In this document: piece by piece, positions 21,602 through 32,541 of the stretch
Layout of the letters: each line of letters begins with the position of its first letter
Numbering within the stretch: position 1 is the stretch's first letter
Source of the DNA: Adineta vaga
Taxonomy: Eukaryota > Rotifera
Direction of reading: 5' to 3'
Length of the DNA: 64,000 nucleotides
Assembly: GCA_021613535.1 (NCBI GenBank)
Contig: CP075492.1
Coordinates: 15,624,001 to 15,688,000 of the forward strand
Program-made: the position numbers and the translations under genes
The notes under the pieces: generated by a model
What the model was told of the DNA's origin: nothing
The model's database searches: none
The model's input: only the letters and a program-made list of their open reading frames with translations

Positions 21602-23475
21602 ATGTTATTTAATATACAATGTTTCCAACTTTGGATAGCATTGCTATTTCAATCATTAGTAGGTACATAAGAGAATAATAATTTGAAATTTGAAGCTCTA
21701 TTTGTATAGGTCGTATCGGAGTTGATATAATTCAATGTCGATACTTGAATGTTGTGCTTCTTACCTGGCTTATGGTAGTTATTCCTAGGATTGTTGGTGG
21801 AAGCATAACTGTATTTCCTGCTGATTCATTTGTCGAAAGTATTGGTGTAAATACTCATTGGGCATATGCGAATGTTTATACCAACAACTATACTGAATTA
21901 AGGAATAAATTGGGTGAATCTGGCATTCGTTATGTTCGTGATAGAGCTCATCGAACAATTTTTAATCGAGCTAATGATCTGTACGACAGTTTTGGAATCA
22001 AGACAAATATGCTTACAGCACGATGGAAACCTGGTTCATGGCCTGCTCCATTAGATCCGACACAAATTGATGCTGAATTAAATGATATTAAAAACTTTGC
22101 ATTAGCAGCAACAGTCGCGATCGAAGCACCAAATGAATATGATCTTGCACATGGTCCGGATCCAGATTGGGTTGGAAGTATCAAAAACTATAGTATTCTT
22201 CTCTATAACAAAGCAAAAGCTGATCCATTACTAAAAAAATTACCTGTTATTGGACCTTCGTTCACAACATTTGAAGCATACAATATTGTGGGTAATTCAG
22301 ATTCATTTATTGATTATGGTAATCAACATTTTTATTATTGGACTTATTGGCCAGGTTTTCCTGGATACGATAGTAATGGAACACGTAGTATTACATGGTA
22401 TCTTGATTATCTTGCTCCTCAACAATCACCATCTGGTAAAATTGTTCAAGGAACTGAAGCTGGTCATACTAATTATATTCAAGTTGGCGGTCTTTCAGAA
22501 GAAGCCGATGGTAAATATATGGCTCGTATCTTTGCTGAATTCTTTCGACGTGGAATCTATCGTACCTATAAATATGAACTTGTCGATCAAGCTCTACCAG
22601 ATAGAGAAGGATTCTTTGGTTTATTGCGCAATGATTTGTCTGAAAAACATGCCTTTCGAGCAATGAAAAATTTAATTGCAATACTTAACGACAAAGGACC
22701 AAGTTTCACTCCTAGTACATTAAATTATACACTTACTGGTAGTATGAACAATGTTCGACAATTACTTTTTCAAAAACGAAATGGTGATTTCTATTTGATG
22801 TTCTGGACAGAAATATCAAGTTGGGATGTTAGTAAAAAAGTTAATTTATATCCCCCACCACAACAAGTTCTTCTTACTGTACAAGATGATTACAAAATTT
22901 CTGATGCTACTCTCTATGCTCTGAATAACAATGCCGATGTGGATACCTTTAATCTTCCTGTCAGTCATAATCAAGTGAACTTGAATGCGACAGATAAAAT
23001 TAGTATTATTCGATTGAGACAGAGTACGGTATCGATTTCACGAGGCATCTATCGCATAACACCAAAGTTTGCTCCCATGTCGGGTCTTTATGCAAATGAA
23101 AATCAAAACTATGCATTTGTGAGTCAAACACAATACTCGAGCAATACTAATCAACAATGGATTCTTGAACCATTGAATGATGGTTTTTATCGTATAAAAA
23201 ATCGTGTTGGTGCTCGAGTTCTCAATGTATATAGATGTAGTGCAACTGATGGAGGTGTCGTGCAATTATACGATTGGTTAGATTCCGAGTGTCAAAAATG
23301 GAAGTTTGAATTTCTTGCAGATGGTTACTATCGTATTACACCTAAGCATGCTCAAGATCAATGTCTTGCTGTACAAATGTGTTCTACTGTTGGTGGCATC
23401 ATAGTTCAACAATCGTCTTGGTTAAATACCGAATGTCAACATTGGAAACTGGAATGGATTGAATCAGTTATTTGA
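21602..23475 (+). CDS. Secreted TIM-barrel glycoside hydrolase with ricin-type lectin tail
   Basis: Two exons (21602-21662, 21710-23475) with a 47-nt phase-1 intron give 608 residues. The first exon supplies a signal peptide (LWIALLFQSLVG). Residues about 45-340 read as a clan GH-A (GH39-like) barrel: Glu163 in IEAPNEYD is the candidate acid/base and Glu270 in VQGTEAGHT the candidate nucleophile. A beta-sandwich of about 100 residues follows. Residues about 460-605 are a ricin B-like trefoil with QxW-type motifs (NQQWILEP, CQKWKFEF, CQHWKLEW), probably for binding sugar polymers. It likely degrades dietary or microbial polysaccharide outside the cell (inferred). The domain order is common in actinobacteria, so horizontal acquisition with later gain of a signal-peptide exon is plausible. 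Substrate unknown. Confidence 0.82.
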
Positions 23476-23613
23476 AGAAAAACAGAGCATATTTTAGAAG
23501 TAAGATAATAATTTATTGTTAAAAACATAAAAATATTTTACAATAAAATCGAATGGATTCTCTCCTATTCATTGAAAAGAATTAAAAATGCATTGAATTA
23601 TATCATCCACGTA

Positions 23614-23658
23614 TAGGCGAGTGTGGTTCAGTATATGAAAGATACATCCACACCCTCG
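23614..23658. repeat. Hairpin repeat
   Basis: AGGCGAGTGTGGTTC on the left, ATCCACACCCTCG on the right (ending near 23658), 139 bp past the glycoside hydrolase stop. Confidence 0.55.
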
Positions 23659-23659
23659 A

Positions 23660-24518
23660 GTTATTTGAGATAATAATTACAAAACGTTTTGTTGTTTACT
23701 CACAAAAAAAACTGATGATTTGTAGAAGATAATTTCCACTTAAGCACAACTATCTTTCTACTTTAATATATTTGATCGAAAGAGATTTTCATATGTCGAA
23801 AAGGATAGTACAAGTGTACTATATATCGAATATACATTATTTTGTTCCAGTTGATTTTCCAACATATTTCATCTTATCATTATTGACTTTAAGACTTCAT
23901 CCTCTGATGATAAGACCAACTGAGAATTTTTTACAACTTCGTTTATTTCATTCTCAACCAACCGTCGTTTTTTTGAAGCGGTCATATTGAAAATGTATGA
24001 GATCGATTGTTGAGCTAAATAGTTATTCTCCAGCAAAGAATGTTTTCTTTATTCGTTCTTTCTCTTATCTTTTGTTATTCGACCGGCATATATATACCAC
24101 GAGTTAGAAACTAGAAGAATTTACCAGATTTTATACAAGGGACAGAACTGACTAGAATCTTACGTAAAAATGACGCATTCGAAAGAATGTAGGAGAAAAC
24201 GAAATAGCTATAATGGATCTAAAGATAAGAACGAAAAAAATGACTATACTGGAACAAACTAGAATAAGCAGAAACATGGATGAAATGTACGCGAGTGAAA
24301 ATATCAACAGAAAGAAAAAATATATCAGTATGATATCATTTAACAAACGATAAGAAACTCTTCTAAACGACTAAAAAGTATACAGTTGCCATTTTTATTC
24401 AATAAATATGTTCGGACGCATATGTGTTCCAGGAGTAGCCAAAGGGTTAAAGCATTTTATTCTTATCTTTATCACCACATGAATCTGTCTTTTTTTAAAT
24501 TTCTCTTCATTCACACAA
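23660..24518. other. Intergenic, nothing recognised
   Basis: Frames at 23772-23990 and 24152-24346 have no features. TATATATACC near 24088 may be a core promoter, but it is 430 bp from the next start codon. Confidence 0.4.
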
Positions 24519-25909
24519 ATGGCTACGACAAACAACAAAATACAATGTTTCAAATGTCAGAAATACAAGAAAATAACAATTCCTTGTAGAGGTTGTTCAA
24601 AGGAGTTTTGTCAAGCAGATTGGATTGAACATCAACAAATATTGAATGAAGAATTAAATGTTATTATCAATAATTATGATCAATTTAGACAAAAAATAAA
24701 TGAACATGATCAGAATCTGCAAAATTCTTCATTAATTGAACGGATTGATCAATGGGAAAGAAATTCGATTCGAATTATTCAACAAAGAGCTGAAAAGTGT
24801 CGACAAAGAGCTGTGCAACATTGCAAAACAAATTTTAAACAAATCGAACAGAAGTTAAGTGAATTAAGTGAAGAAATCAAAGACATCCAACGAGAAAATG
24901 AATTTAATGAAATTGATTTGAATGATTTGAAAAGAAAATTAAACGAAATAAACGAAGAATTAAATAATCCATCGAACATTTCGATTGAAGAACATTCACA
25001 ATCATTTATTAATGAAATTTCAGTCATTTCGAGAAAGGGTAAGTGAAAATAGAACCGATCGAATTGTTATTTGTTTCAGTTGAATAAATGTTTTTCATTT
25101 GATCATTTTTTCTTCTTTTTTTTTAAGAATCAAAATTTCAACAATATGGAACAAATGCCACTGGAAGAAATGCAAAAGGAAGTCACCTAAATGAACTCTA
25201 TCATCCTTGTGGAATCTTTGTTGATAAAAATAAAACGATTTTTATTGCTGATTGGTGGAATCATCGTCTCGTTGAATGGAAATGTGATAAAAAACAAGGA
25301 GAAATCATTGCAGGTAGAATTGGAAAAGGAGAGAGAATAGATCAATTGAATGGATCAACAGATTTGATAATTGATCAACAAAATCATTCCATCATCATTG
25401 TTGATTGGAAGGAGAATGAAGTGAGAAAATGGAACTTAGAAAAGATCACTGAAAAGAAAGAAGGAATGTTAGTTGCTGGTGGCAATGGAAAAGGAAGTCA
25501 ACTCAATCAACTTAACTCTCCTTCTTTCATCCGTGTTGATAAAGATCAATCTGTTTATATTTCAGATCAACAGAATCATCGAGTGATGAAATGGAGAAAA
25601 GATGTAAGAGAAGGAATTGTTGTGGCGGGAGGAAATGGCTGGGGAAACAATCTCAATCAATTGAATGGTTCTGAAGGATTGTTTGTTGATGAATGGAATC
25701 AAATCTATGTGGCAGATTGGGGAAATCATCGAATAATGTGATGGTGTGAAGGAAATAGAGAAGGTTCGATTGCTGTTGGTGGAAATGGTCCAGGAACTCA
25801 ACCAAATCAATTGATTAATCCTCGAGGTTTATCATTTGATTTGGATGGAAATCTTTATGTTTCCGATTGTGGAAATCATCGAATCGTTCGATTTGATAAG
25901 ATTCGTTGA
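24519..25909 (+). pseudogene. B-box/coiled-coil/NHL (TRIM-NHL-like) gene with internal TGA
   Basis: Exon 1 (24519-25038) encodes a cysteine/histidine finger at residues 9-40 (CFKCQKY, CRGCSKEFC, HQQI) resembling a B-box, then about 110 residues of coiled coil (ELSEEIKDIQREN). A phase-1 intron (25039-25137) leads to an NHL propeller beginning SKFQQYGT, as in the ART-NHL gene. No RING finger precedes the B-box, so this is not a complete TRIM ligase. Compared with its paralogue it has lost one blade by in-frame deletion (IVDW joins KENEVRKW directly). It also has TGA at 25739-25741 where the paralogue has CGA (NHRIM-stop-WCEG). After the TGA the frame continues for 55 codons through a last normal blade to a TGA at 25907-25909. 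A truncated product, readthrough or a pseudogene are all possible. Confidence 0.75.
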
Positions 25910-26828
25910 AATAAATCTTCTACGAAAAACAATTTTCCTTTTTTTAAATTTTAACTTGGATAAGAAAACGATTCAGAAAATGTTTTTGTTTTTGTAAAAG
26001 TATCTGTGGAGAGATCAAAGTTACGCATATATAAAGCAAAATCAATTAAAAACGTTTTCGAATTCATTTTCTGTTTACACAACTAATAGAGCTGCACCAT
26101 TTACGATAAGGAGTTGTTACGTACGAATGACTTTGTTATTTGTCAATTAAGTGAATCTTTCATCACTTTGATATAATAAAGGTCTTCAATCATTTAAAAT
26201 GGAACTTAATTTAAATAAATACCAGCAACATATTTACTTTTTCTTGTCTATTAAAGTTTATCAATCATGTTAAAAGAATACTAGAAATAAACCGTCGATG
26301 AGTTTAGTATATGGGAGAAAATGATTTTCGGACGAAATGTCAATTGATGAATAGGTCGTGGGATGAAACACAATGGGATAAAACGACCGGATGCCCTTTA
26401 TAAGAATTTTCTATAAAACGGTAATCAAAACGAATATTTGATTTAATTGAAGACATGTCGCACCTGCTCTAAAAGACTCTTATGTAAATGATGCAGTTGC
26501 AGTATATATGATTCATTAATATTTCAAATCGCTATTTCTTCATTCGTTCTGCAAAATTATGCAATTTTTCGTTGTATTATTCAGAGAAATTACGTCAGAT
26601 GGAATAAGTATTCAGCTTTTTCTTCCTCAATTCACAAGAAAATTCAGTTTTACAGTATGATGTCATTTGGTCGTATGATGATTAACGTTACAAGTAAGTT
26701 CAATTGATTGTATGATATTTCAGACTTTATACTATGTTTTATCAATTACACTAATTGCAAAAAAAAATAGAAAACGTTTTTATTGTAGATTGAAATAAAA
26801 CCATAAAGAAATATATTGATTCTCCATT
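25910..26828. other. Intergenic, possible 5' UTR intron of the carboxypeptidase
   Basis: No gene supported. A GTAAGT donor near 26694 and a TTGTAG acceptor near 26790 could remove a non-coding intron just before the carboxypeptidase ATG. The short ATG frame before that donor (MMSFGRMMINVT) ends in a stop when spliced, so it would be an upstream frame only. GTATATATG near 26509 is a candidate TATA region. Confidence 0.35.
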
Positions 26829-28307
26829 ATGATCATACAAATATTTATTTTATTTTCAATTTTTGATCGTGATGTCATTAGTTTACAAACTAGTGACTTT
26901 TATGTCCATGATTTACCGCTTTTACCAGAATCAGAATCTTCTATATGTATGCATGCTGGATATATACCGACTGATCCAGCAACTGATGGTGCCTTATTCT
27001 TTTGGCATTTTGCCAAGAAATTTACAAGTGATAAATCAAGAACAGTAATTTGGCTGAATGGAGGTCCTGGTCAAAGTAGTCTCATTGGAGCTTGGACAGA
27101 GATTGGTCCATTTCGCTTTCTAGACGAAAATACAATCGTTACAAATAATGGTTCTTGGCATTTATATGCGAATCTTTTATTTGTCGATCAACCTATTGGT
27201 ACTGGTTTTTCTTATAGCAATACGAGTCTGTTTCTAGAAGAACTCGATGAAGTGACAGAACAGTTTCTCAATTTTCTCGATCGATATGTTGAAATATTTC
27301 CCGAATTACTTCAAGAAGATATCTACTTAGCTGGAGAATCGTTTGCTGGTCAATATATTCCATATATTGCACAAGCAATTCTTGAAAAACGATCATTATT
27401 TAAACTACGCGGTCTTCTTATTGGAAATGGATGGATTGATCCTGTTTCTCTGTATAACTCATATTTACCATTTGCAATTGCCAAAAATTTAGTAACAAAC
27501 GACTCTTCACTTCATCATAACATTAATGATATAGTTGCTGTTTGTCAAGAAAGATTGTCAAAAGAAAAGCATATTTTTGAACATATATGTTACTTTATTC
27601 TTCGTCAAATGGTATATAATGATAGAAGTAACGAATACTCAGTCAGAAATGAAAACAAATCATGTGTGAATATCTATGACATACGACTGAATGCAACACA
27701 ACCTGATTGTGGAATGAAAGGACCATCTGAACTCAAATATGTTTCTGCCTATTTGAATCGACCAGATGTTATGTCTCGTATTCATATCAATGGCAAGAAG
27801 TCTACTTGGAAAGACTTTGATGCAAATGTTAGTATTGCATTTAAGGCCTTGACGTCTACGCCGTCGATTGACTTGTTACCTAATTTACTTCGAAAAATTC
27901 CAGTCGTACTTTATAATGGTGAATACGATCTTATTTGTAATCATTTGGCAACAGAAAACATGTTAGATAATATGACATGGAATAATAGAACTGGTTTTGA
28001 TTTAGGAAATGGAACAATGGCCCCGATCTATTCATGGATGGTAGAAGGTGAATCTGCAGGTTTTATACGATATGCACGTAATTTAACTTATATTCTTTTC
28101 TATAATGCTGGTCATATGGTACCTTATAATCAAGCATATCGATCACGTGCCATGCTTCATCAATTCATACAATTGAATACAGATATTAGTAATTCTACTT
28201 ATCAAACAGTACACTATGCTCCTGTCATTATGAATCAATCCATATATTATTCTTTTCGAAATATTATATCATCTGTATTTTTTATGATCTTGAGGGTGTG
28301 GGTGTAG
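26829..28307 (+). CDS. Serine carboxypeptidase (S10), secreted or membrane-anchored
   Basis: A single-exon gene of 492 residues with an N-terminal signal sequence (IIQIFILFSIF). The family S10 triad is complete: Ser171 in GESFAGQY, Asp367 in NGEYDLICN and His429 in NAGHMVPYNQ. The substrate-binding WLNGGPG motif is present but reads WLNGGPGQSS; most family members have CSS there, so a conserved Cys is replaced. It resembles KEX1-like carboxypeptidases, which trim C-terminal residues in the late secretory pathway or lysosome. Many N-x-S/T sites suggest glycosylation. The C-terminus (residues about 470-492) is hydrophobic and could be a membrane anchor. Its last residues, RVWV, and the stop codon are encoded by the G-rich hairpin repeat at 28290, so the repeat has become coding sequence. 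Confidence 0.9.
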   Translation: MIIQIFILFSIFDRDVISLQTSDFYVHDLPLLPESESSICMHAGYIPTDPATDGALFFWHFAKKFTSDKSRTVIWLNGGPGQSSLIGAWTEIGPFRFLDENTIVTNNGSWHLYANLLFVDQPIGTGFSYSNTSLFLEELDEVTEQFLNFLDRYVEIFPELLQEDIYLAGESFAGQYIPYIAQAILEKRSLFKLRGLLIGNGWIDPVSLYNSYLPFAIAKNLVTNDSSLHHNINDIVAVCQERLSKEKHIFEHICYFILRQMVYNDRSNEYSVRNENKSCVNIYDIRLNATQPDCGMKGPSELKYVSAYLNRPDVMSRIHINGKKSTWKDFDANVSIAFKALTSTPSIDLLPNLLRKIPVVLYNGEYDLICNHLATENMLDNMTWNNRTGFDLGNGTMAPIYSWMVEGESAGFIRYARNLTYILFYNAGHMVPYNQAYRSRAMLHQFIQLNTDISNSTYQTVHYAPVIMNQSIYYSFRNIISSVFFMILRVWV

Positions 28308-28355
28308 GTATGGTGAGTCACTTGTATTCATACTCATCCACAGCCACCATCAAGA
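28290..28355. repeat. G-rich hairpin repeat overlapping a stop codon
   Basis: CTTGAGGGTGTGGGTGTAGG on the left opposite CATCCACAGCCACCATCAAG on the right. The left arm contains the TAG stop of the carboxypeptidase (GTG GGT GTA GG read as V-W-V-stop). Confidence 0.7.
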
Positions 28356-29101
28356 TAGAAAAGTGTATTTTAAAAATATAATTTTCGAATGAGTCTGACA
28401 TGCTTTAGATGACTTTTAACAAAAAATTGAATTGGTTTTTCTTTGAGAACGACTTTCACATTATATAAGTTTTCAAAATAAACGAGAGATCGAACACAAA
28501 ATTAAACATGAGATCCTATTATTTAGATACTAACAGTGTTTAATTTCGTATCTATTTAATATGAGTAAACTGTTTCTCTTGTGTTAAAACTCAAGTTTGA
28601 CTAGTGGTCGACATCAGAATAAACTATAAATAGGAACGAATAGGTGTGAATTTGAGGTGTTTATGGTTAGCGCAATAAGTAAGAGGGTGTGGGTGAGGAT
28701 GCAAACGGCTTCCTATTCATTATCCACACGCATCCAACCGGGAGTCAAGTATTTTATTCGTTTTATACTGCTAATGTTCTTGAACAGGACAATCAATATC
28801 TATTGAAATAATAAAAAGTAGGTTTGCGTTACTTGAAGATAAAGAACTACATTTTATTCATCGACAACACCTTTTGTCAACGGGCATTTTGTCGACGAAG
28901 TGTCGTCGACAACTTATTATTAACAGAAATTTTGTCTACAAAATATTTGTTGACGATTGATATTAATACCAAGATGAATAGGTACGCGAATTCTATTCTT
29001 CTTCCGTAATCAGAAGATCATAAGTGTAAGATATCTGAAAGTTCCATTTTACACTATAATAAATCAGAGAACGACTCCTCATTTTGTATACGTTTAATCT
29101 T
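28356..29101. other. Intergenic with a second hairpin copy
   Basis: A G-rich hairpin at 28683-28737 (GAGGGTGTGGGTGAGGATG opposite TATCCACACGCATCC). Positions 28858-28960 hold several copies of TTTGTCGAC/GTCGACAA-like sequence, partly palindromic, of unknown origin. No gene supported. Confidence 0.45.
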
Positions 29102-29458
29102 TTTTTTGGTAGCGAAGCTTTATTGTATAAAACAACATTGTAATATGAAGTCAACGGAAGGTATTGTATTTATACAAAAGCTGGAGTAGAAAAAAAAGGA
29201 CACACGACGTATGTCTTTTGTCCGTGGAATAGAAATAAGAACGAGAAAAGTTATATATACTAATAGTGAGTGTAGATGGGGTGACGCGTGTAAAGTCTTA
29301 CATATGTGGTAGGAAAAGAAAAAGAAAAAAAAAGGGGAAGATATAGTGGTACTATATGGATAGATTGGAGAGGAAGAGAAAAGAAACTGGATTATATGTG
29401 ACATGTTTTAAATCAGCAAAAACATTGACTCGATATCATATTGCATATAAGAACGAGC
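29102..29458 (-). mobile_element. 5'-truncated copy of the local non-LTR retrotransposon
   Basis: The reverse complement of this 357-bp block matches the 3' end of the full element at 42016-47252 (about 46875-47235). Shared landmarks are CTCCAGCTT, TTACACGCGTCAC, CTACCACATATGTAAGAC and the terminal AATAAAGCTT plus A-tail, seen here as a T-run just after 29101. It is flanked by a perfect 12-bp direct repeat, ACGTTTAATCTT, at 29090-29101 and 29459-29470. That is the signature of target-primed reverse transcription with early abortion, so the copy is a dead-on-arrival insertion. It carries no gene; short frames across it are by-products. Confidence 0.9.
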
Positions 29459-30499
29459 ACGTTTAATCTTGAATACGGCCAAACATGATTCGTTAACAAT
29501 ACGGATAAAATGTGGTGCGTATTTCTGTACCAGAGAGAAAGACTCGAAAACGGATCGTAAACAATGGTGTTTTGATCGACCTGGGAAATTCAGAGTACAA
29601 GCAAAATGTCAGCGTCAACTATCTCTTTTCGTTAACGTTTGCTAGGAAACTAGTGAGTATTAATTACGGTATAATTTTACTTATTATGAATATTTATCGA
29701 TTGCGAACATTTAGACATAATTCGCATGTACTTTTTATTTAACAGGCATATCATTCGTAACTATAGATCTATTACGTATTATTTTCAATATCATGCTTAT
29801 TTGATTGCTCTAAAATTCTCTTTAGTTGAGTTCATGGAAAATTTGATTTTGCGACAAATTCGAAATTGCTCATATTTTCTTCGAAAATTCATCGACCACA
29901 TTAATTTTGGTGACAAACCTGGCAAAATAGGCAAATGTCAATAAAATAGCAACATATATGACAAACGCCACAGACGCATACGCCTATATTTCTATAAGGA
30001 TAATATTCATTAATATTCATTTTTCTCCAAATTAATTTCTCCATGATATGCTTTGATTTTTCTTCTGTTATACATTGCGTTCATGCACGGTGGAATACCG
30101 TTTTATCCATATAACTCTCAAACGTAGAAAAAACGCGTTTTACAAGAGAGAAACGCGTGTTCGAGATGCGTTTAAACGCATTTGAAGTGAAACATCAACG
30201 ACAGCTGCGTCCAGACTCATTTATAAGAAAAAACATTTCACATGGGTAAAAAGATGATGAATGAATATAGAAAAGATTAATACGTAGCTTTCACAAACGA
30301 AGTGCTGAATAGAATAATTGAGAGAGAATCTAAGTTGAGCGAGTGTCAGAAAAACTTTTCTCCTATTTAGTATAGCATCATAGTACAGAACATTTTATTG
30401 TTTTAAGTACGCATCTAAAGGAAACTCGCAATTAAAATTTGATTATAGATAAATTTCTTTTCCTTTTCCTTAGATTTCTTTAAAATTGTTTTTCCATGC
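29459..30499. other. Gene-free; contains a GCGT-motif tract
   Basis: Frames at 29512-29944 show no domain. From about 29950 to 30247 the sequence is sprinkled with GACGCATACGCC, AAACGCGTTTT, AACGCGTG and TTTAAACGCATTTG motifs and ends in CACATGGG. This resembles the interior and terminus of the TIR element at 32542-34026, so it is probably a degraded relative of it. Confidence 0.5.
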
Positions 30500-30794
30500 A
30501 TTAATTTTCCTAGTGATATAACTTTGCGATGGAATATGTTAGCAACTTGAATATTTTTATTAGAAAGAAGAACGTTTCTAGTGCAAAGCTTTTTTTTTGA
30601 AGATAAATAAAAATCCTTTCACAACTCTAGTCACTTTTTTTAGTCTCATATCCTCATCCACACCATCTTATATTCTAAAAGCTTTAATATCTTCAACAAA
30701 ACCCTTTGCGCACTAGAGACATTCTTATTTCTAACAAAAAAGTTCAAACCACTGGAACGTTCCATCGTAAAGTTATAGCAATAAGAAAATTAAT
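30500..30794. repeat. Second foldback element, diverged arms
   Basis: A left arm (about 30500-30615) beginning ATTAATTTTCCTAG is matched in reverse complement by a right arm (about 30680-30794) ending GAAAATTAAT. Internal landmarks agree: ATAACTTTGCGATGGAA versus ATAACTTTACGATGGAA, and GTTTCTAGTGCAAAG versus GTCTCTAGTGCGCAAAG. The loop of about 65 nt contains a CATCCACACCATC piece resembling the hairpin family. Probably an old MITE/foldback insertion. Confidence 0.7.
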
Positions 30795-31079
30795 ATAGAA
30801 CGTTTGTTCAATCCATTATATATTATGATATTTCAGTGTTTGTAAAGAACGAGAAAAAGAATGCGCCAAGAAAATAGCTTCCAAAAAAAGGAGGAAGAAA
30901 AAATGAAAGTGGAAAGTCTATTAGAACTCAATGTGAGACGTATAATAGAGTTTTTTTTCTGTAGAACACAAAACTTTCAATATTCAAACGGAAAGTTGGT
31001 GCTTTCCGATTGATTACACAGAACATAAGTTGTTATATTATAAAATTTACCTACATTTATTGGAAAGCTTGAATTATAC

Positions 31080-32418
31080 ATGGTGAAATTATACACACGA
31101 TGCTACTTGATCAGAAAAAAGAAATCGATCATTGCTTTGGTTTTAGGTAGTATCTTAATTATTTATTATGCTTTTTTCCAAAGAACATCAAATTGCTCTT
31201 ACTTATGTCCATACAAATCTATTGAGAGCCTTAATCTACTGACATTCGATGATTCACACATGGTAGAAAACTATCCAGAATTTATATGTCCGCAAAATTT
31301 TCGTAATCTTGCAGATTGGGTTTATGGCTGGCCATATGATGTGTTTGAAGAGCATCTCGAAGTGACCACTACAAAAGGACATTATATCAAATCATGTTTA
31401 CCGACTAATAGTATCATCTATGTAAAAGCGGATCATCTTGGTGAATTCTTTCATAAAGTTTACCCTCAGTTGGTGAACAAGTTTATATTGATATCAGGAC
31501 AAAGTGATGTATCATCACCTGGCCCATATCTATCCTATTTAGAAAGATATGATTCAAAAATTGTTCATTGGTTCGGTCAAAATTCAGAGATACATTCGTC
31601 AGAAAATAACAAGTTCACTCCTATTCCCATCGGTAAGCTGACAAAAATCAAACTATGAGATTAACATCTCGACTCTAAAATTGCTAAGTTTTTCAAAAAG
31701 AAATAAATATGCGTATGAAAGTTGCTTTCTTGTAGGTATCAATTGCTACCTAATGGCCAACGCACTTCGACTAGTCCAACGCCTACAACATGCACCAGTC
31801 ATTAACATTAAGCCAAACTACTCGAGTATTTATCATGTAAATCAAACTTTACTAATTAATTTCAAGCAATCGACTGATCCGACTGGAATTCGTTCACATG
31901 TCTGGAGTATCCTTTGTAATAATAGTGTTACATCCAAATTTACTCTATGCATCGATAAACCTGATGGAGTGAATATTTCAATACTTCCAACGATCTATGC
32001 TCGCAATCGTCGATATCCACTATGGTTATCTCCACGAGGTAATGGATTGGATTGTCATCGAACTTGGGAAGCGCTTTATCTCAATGTTATTCCTATTGTG
32101 TGGAATTCAACACTGAATTCTCTCTATACTAATTTGCCTATTATCGTCATCAATAATGAACGCGAGATTAATGAAGAATTTCTACGTATTAAATTAAAAG
32201 AAATAACTGCACTAAAAGCCAAAACTCAATCGATTTATGATTTGGAAAAATTACAATTTAGTTATTGGCGACGTCTAATTCTGAACAAATCAAGACATTC
32301 ATCTATGCAAACAATACGCAACAATCAATGTTGGCGAGCTAAAACCACAATCAATAGTGGTCCATTACAATTGACTCTCAATTATCTTTACACAAATTTT
32401 TTCTCTAAATTTCTCTGA
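31080..32418 (+). CDS. Exostosin-like (GT47-related) type II glycosyltransferase
   Basis: Two exons (31080-31632, 31736-32418) with a 103-nt phase-1 intron give 411 residues. A basic N-terminus (RKKKS) precedes one membrane helix at about residues 16-34, so the enzyme is predicted to be a Golgi type II protein with a lumenal catalytic domain. The best motif is SPRGNGLDCHRTWEALYLN (residues about 283-301), followed by VIPIVW. This matches the C-terminal donor-binding segment of exostosin-like proteins (SPRGxGxDxxRxxEAL...IPVI). Members transfer sugars onto glycans or proteoglycans; donor and acceptor here are unknown. Diverged G-rich sequence (GAGTGTGAGTGAGG) starts about 20 bp past the stop. 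Confidence 0.75.
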
Positions 32419-32541
32419 CCTTTTTCACATTATCAAACGAGTGTGAGTGAGGTAACTTCATCAAAGAGATGAATGTGCTTTTGAAAGTTTTTATTCTACA
32501 CAATAATTATAAGATGTAAACTTATTGTGAAAATCTCACTT

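Noticed and set aside
29120-29404. 94-residue minus frame
   Set aside because: It is the translated 3' UTR of the truncated LINE copy and contains no domain.
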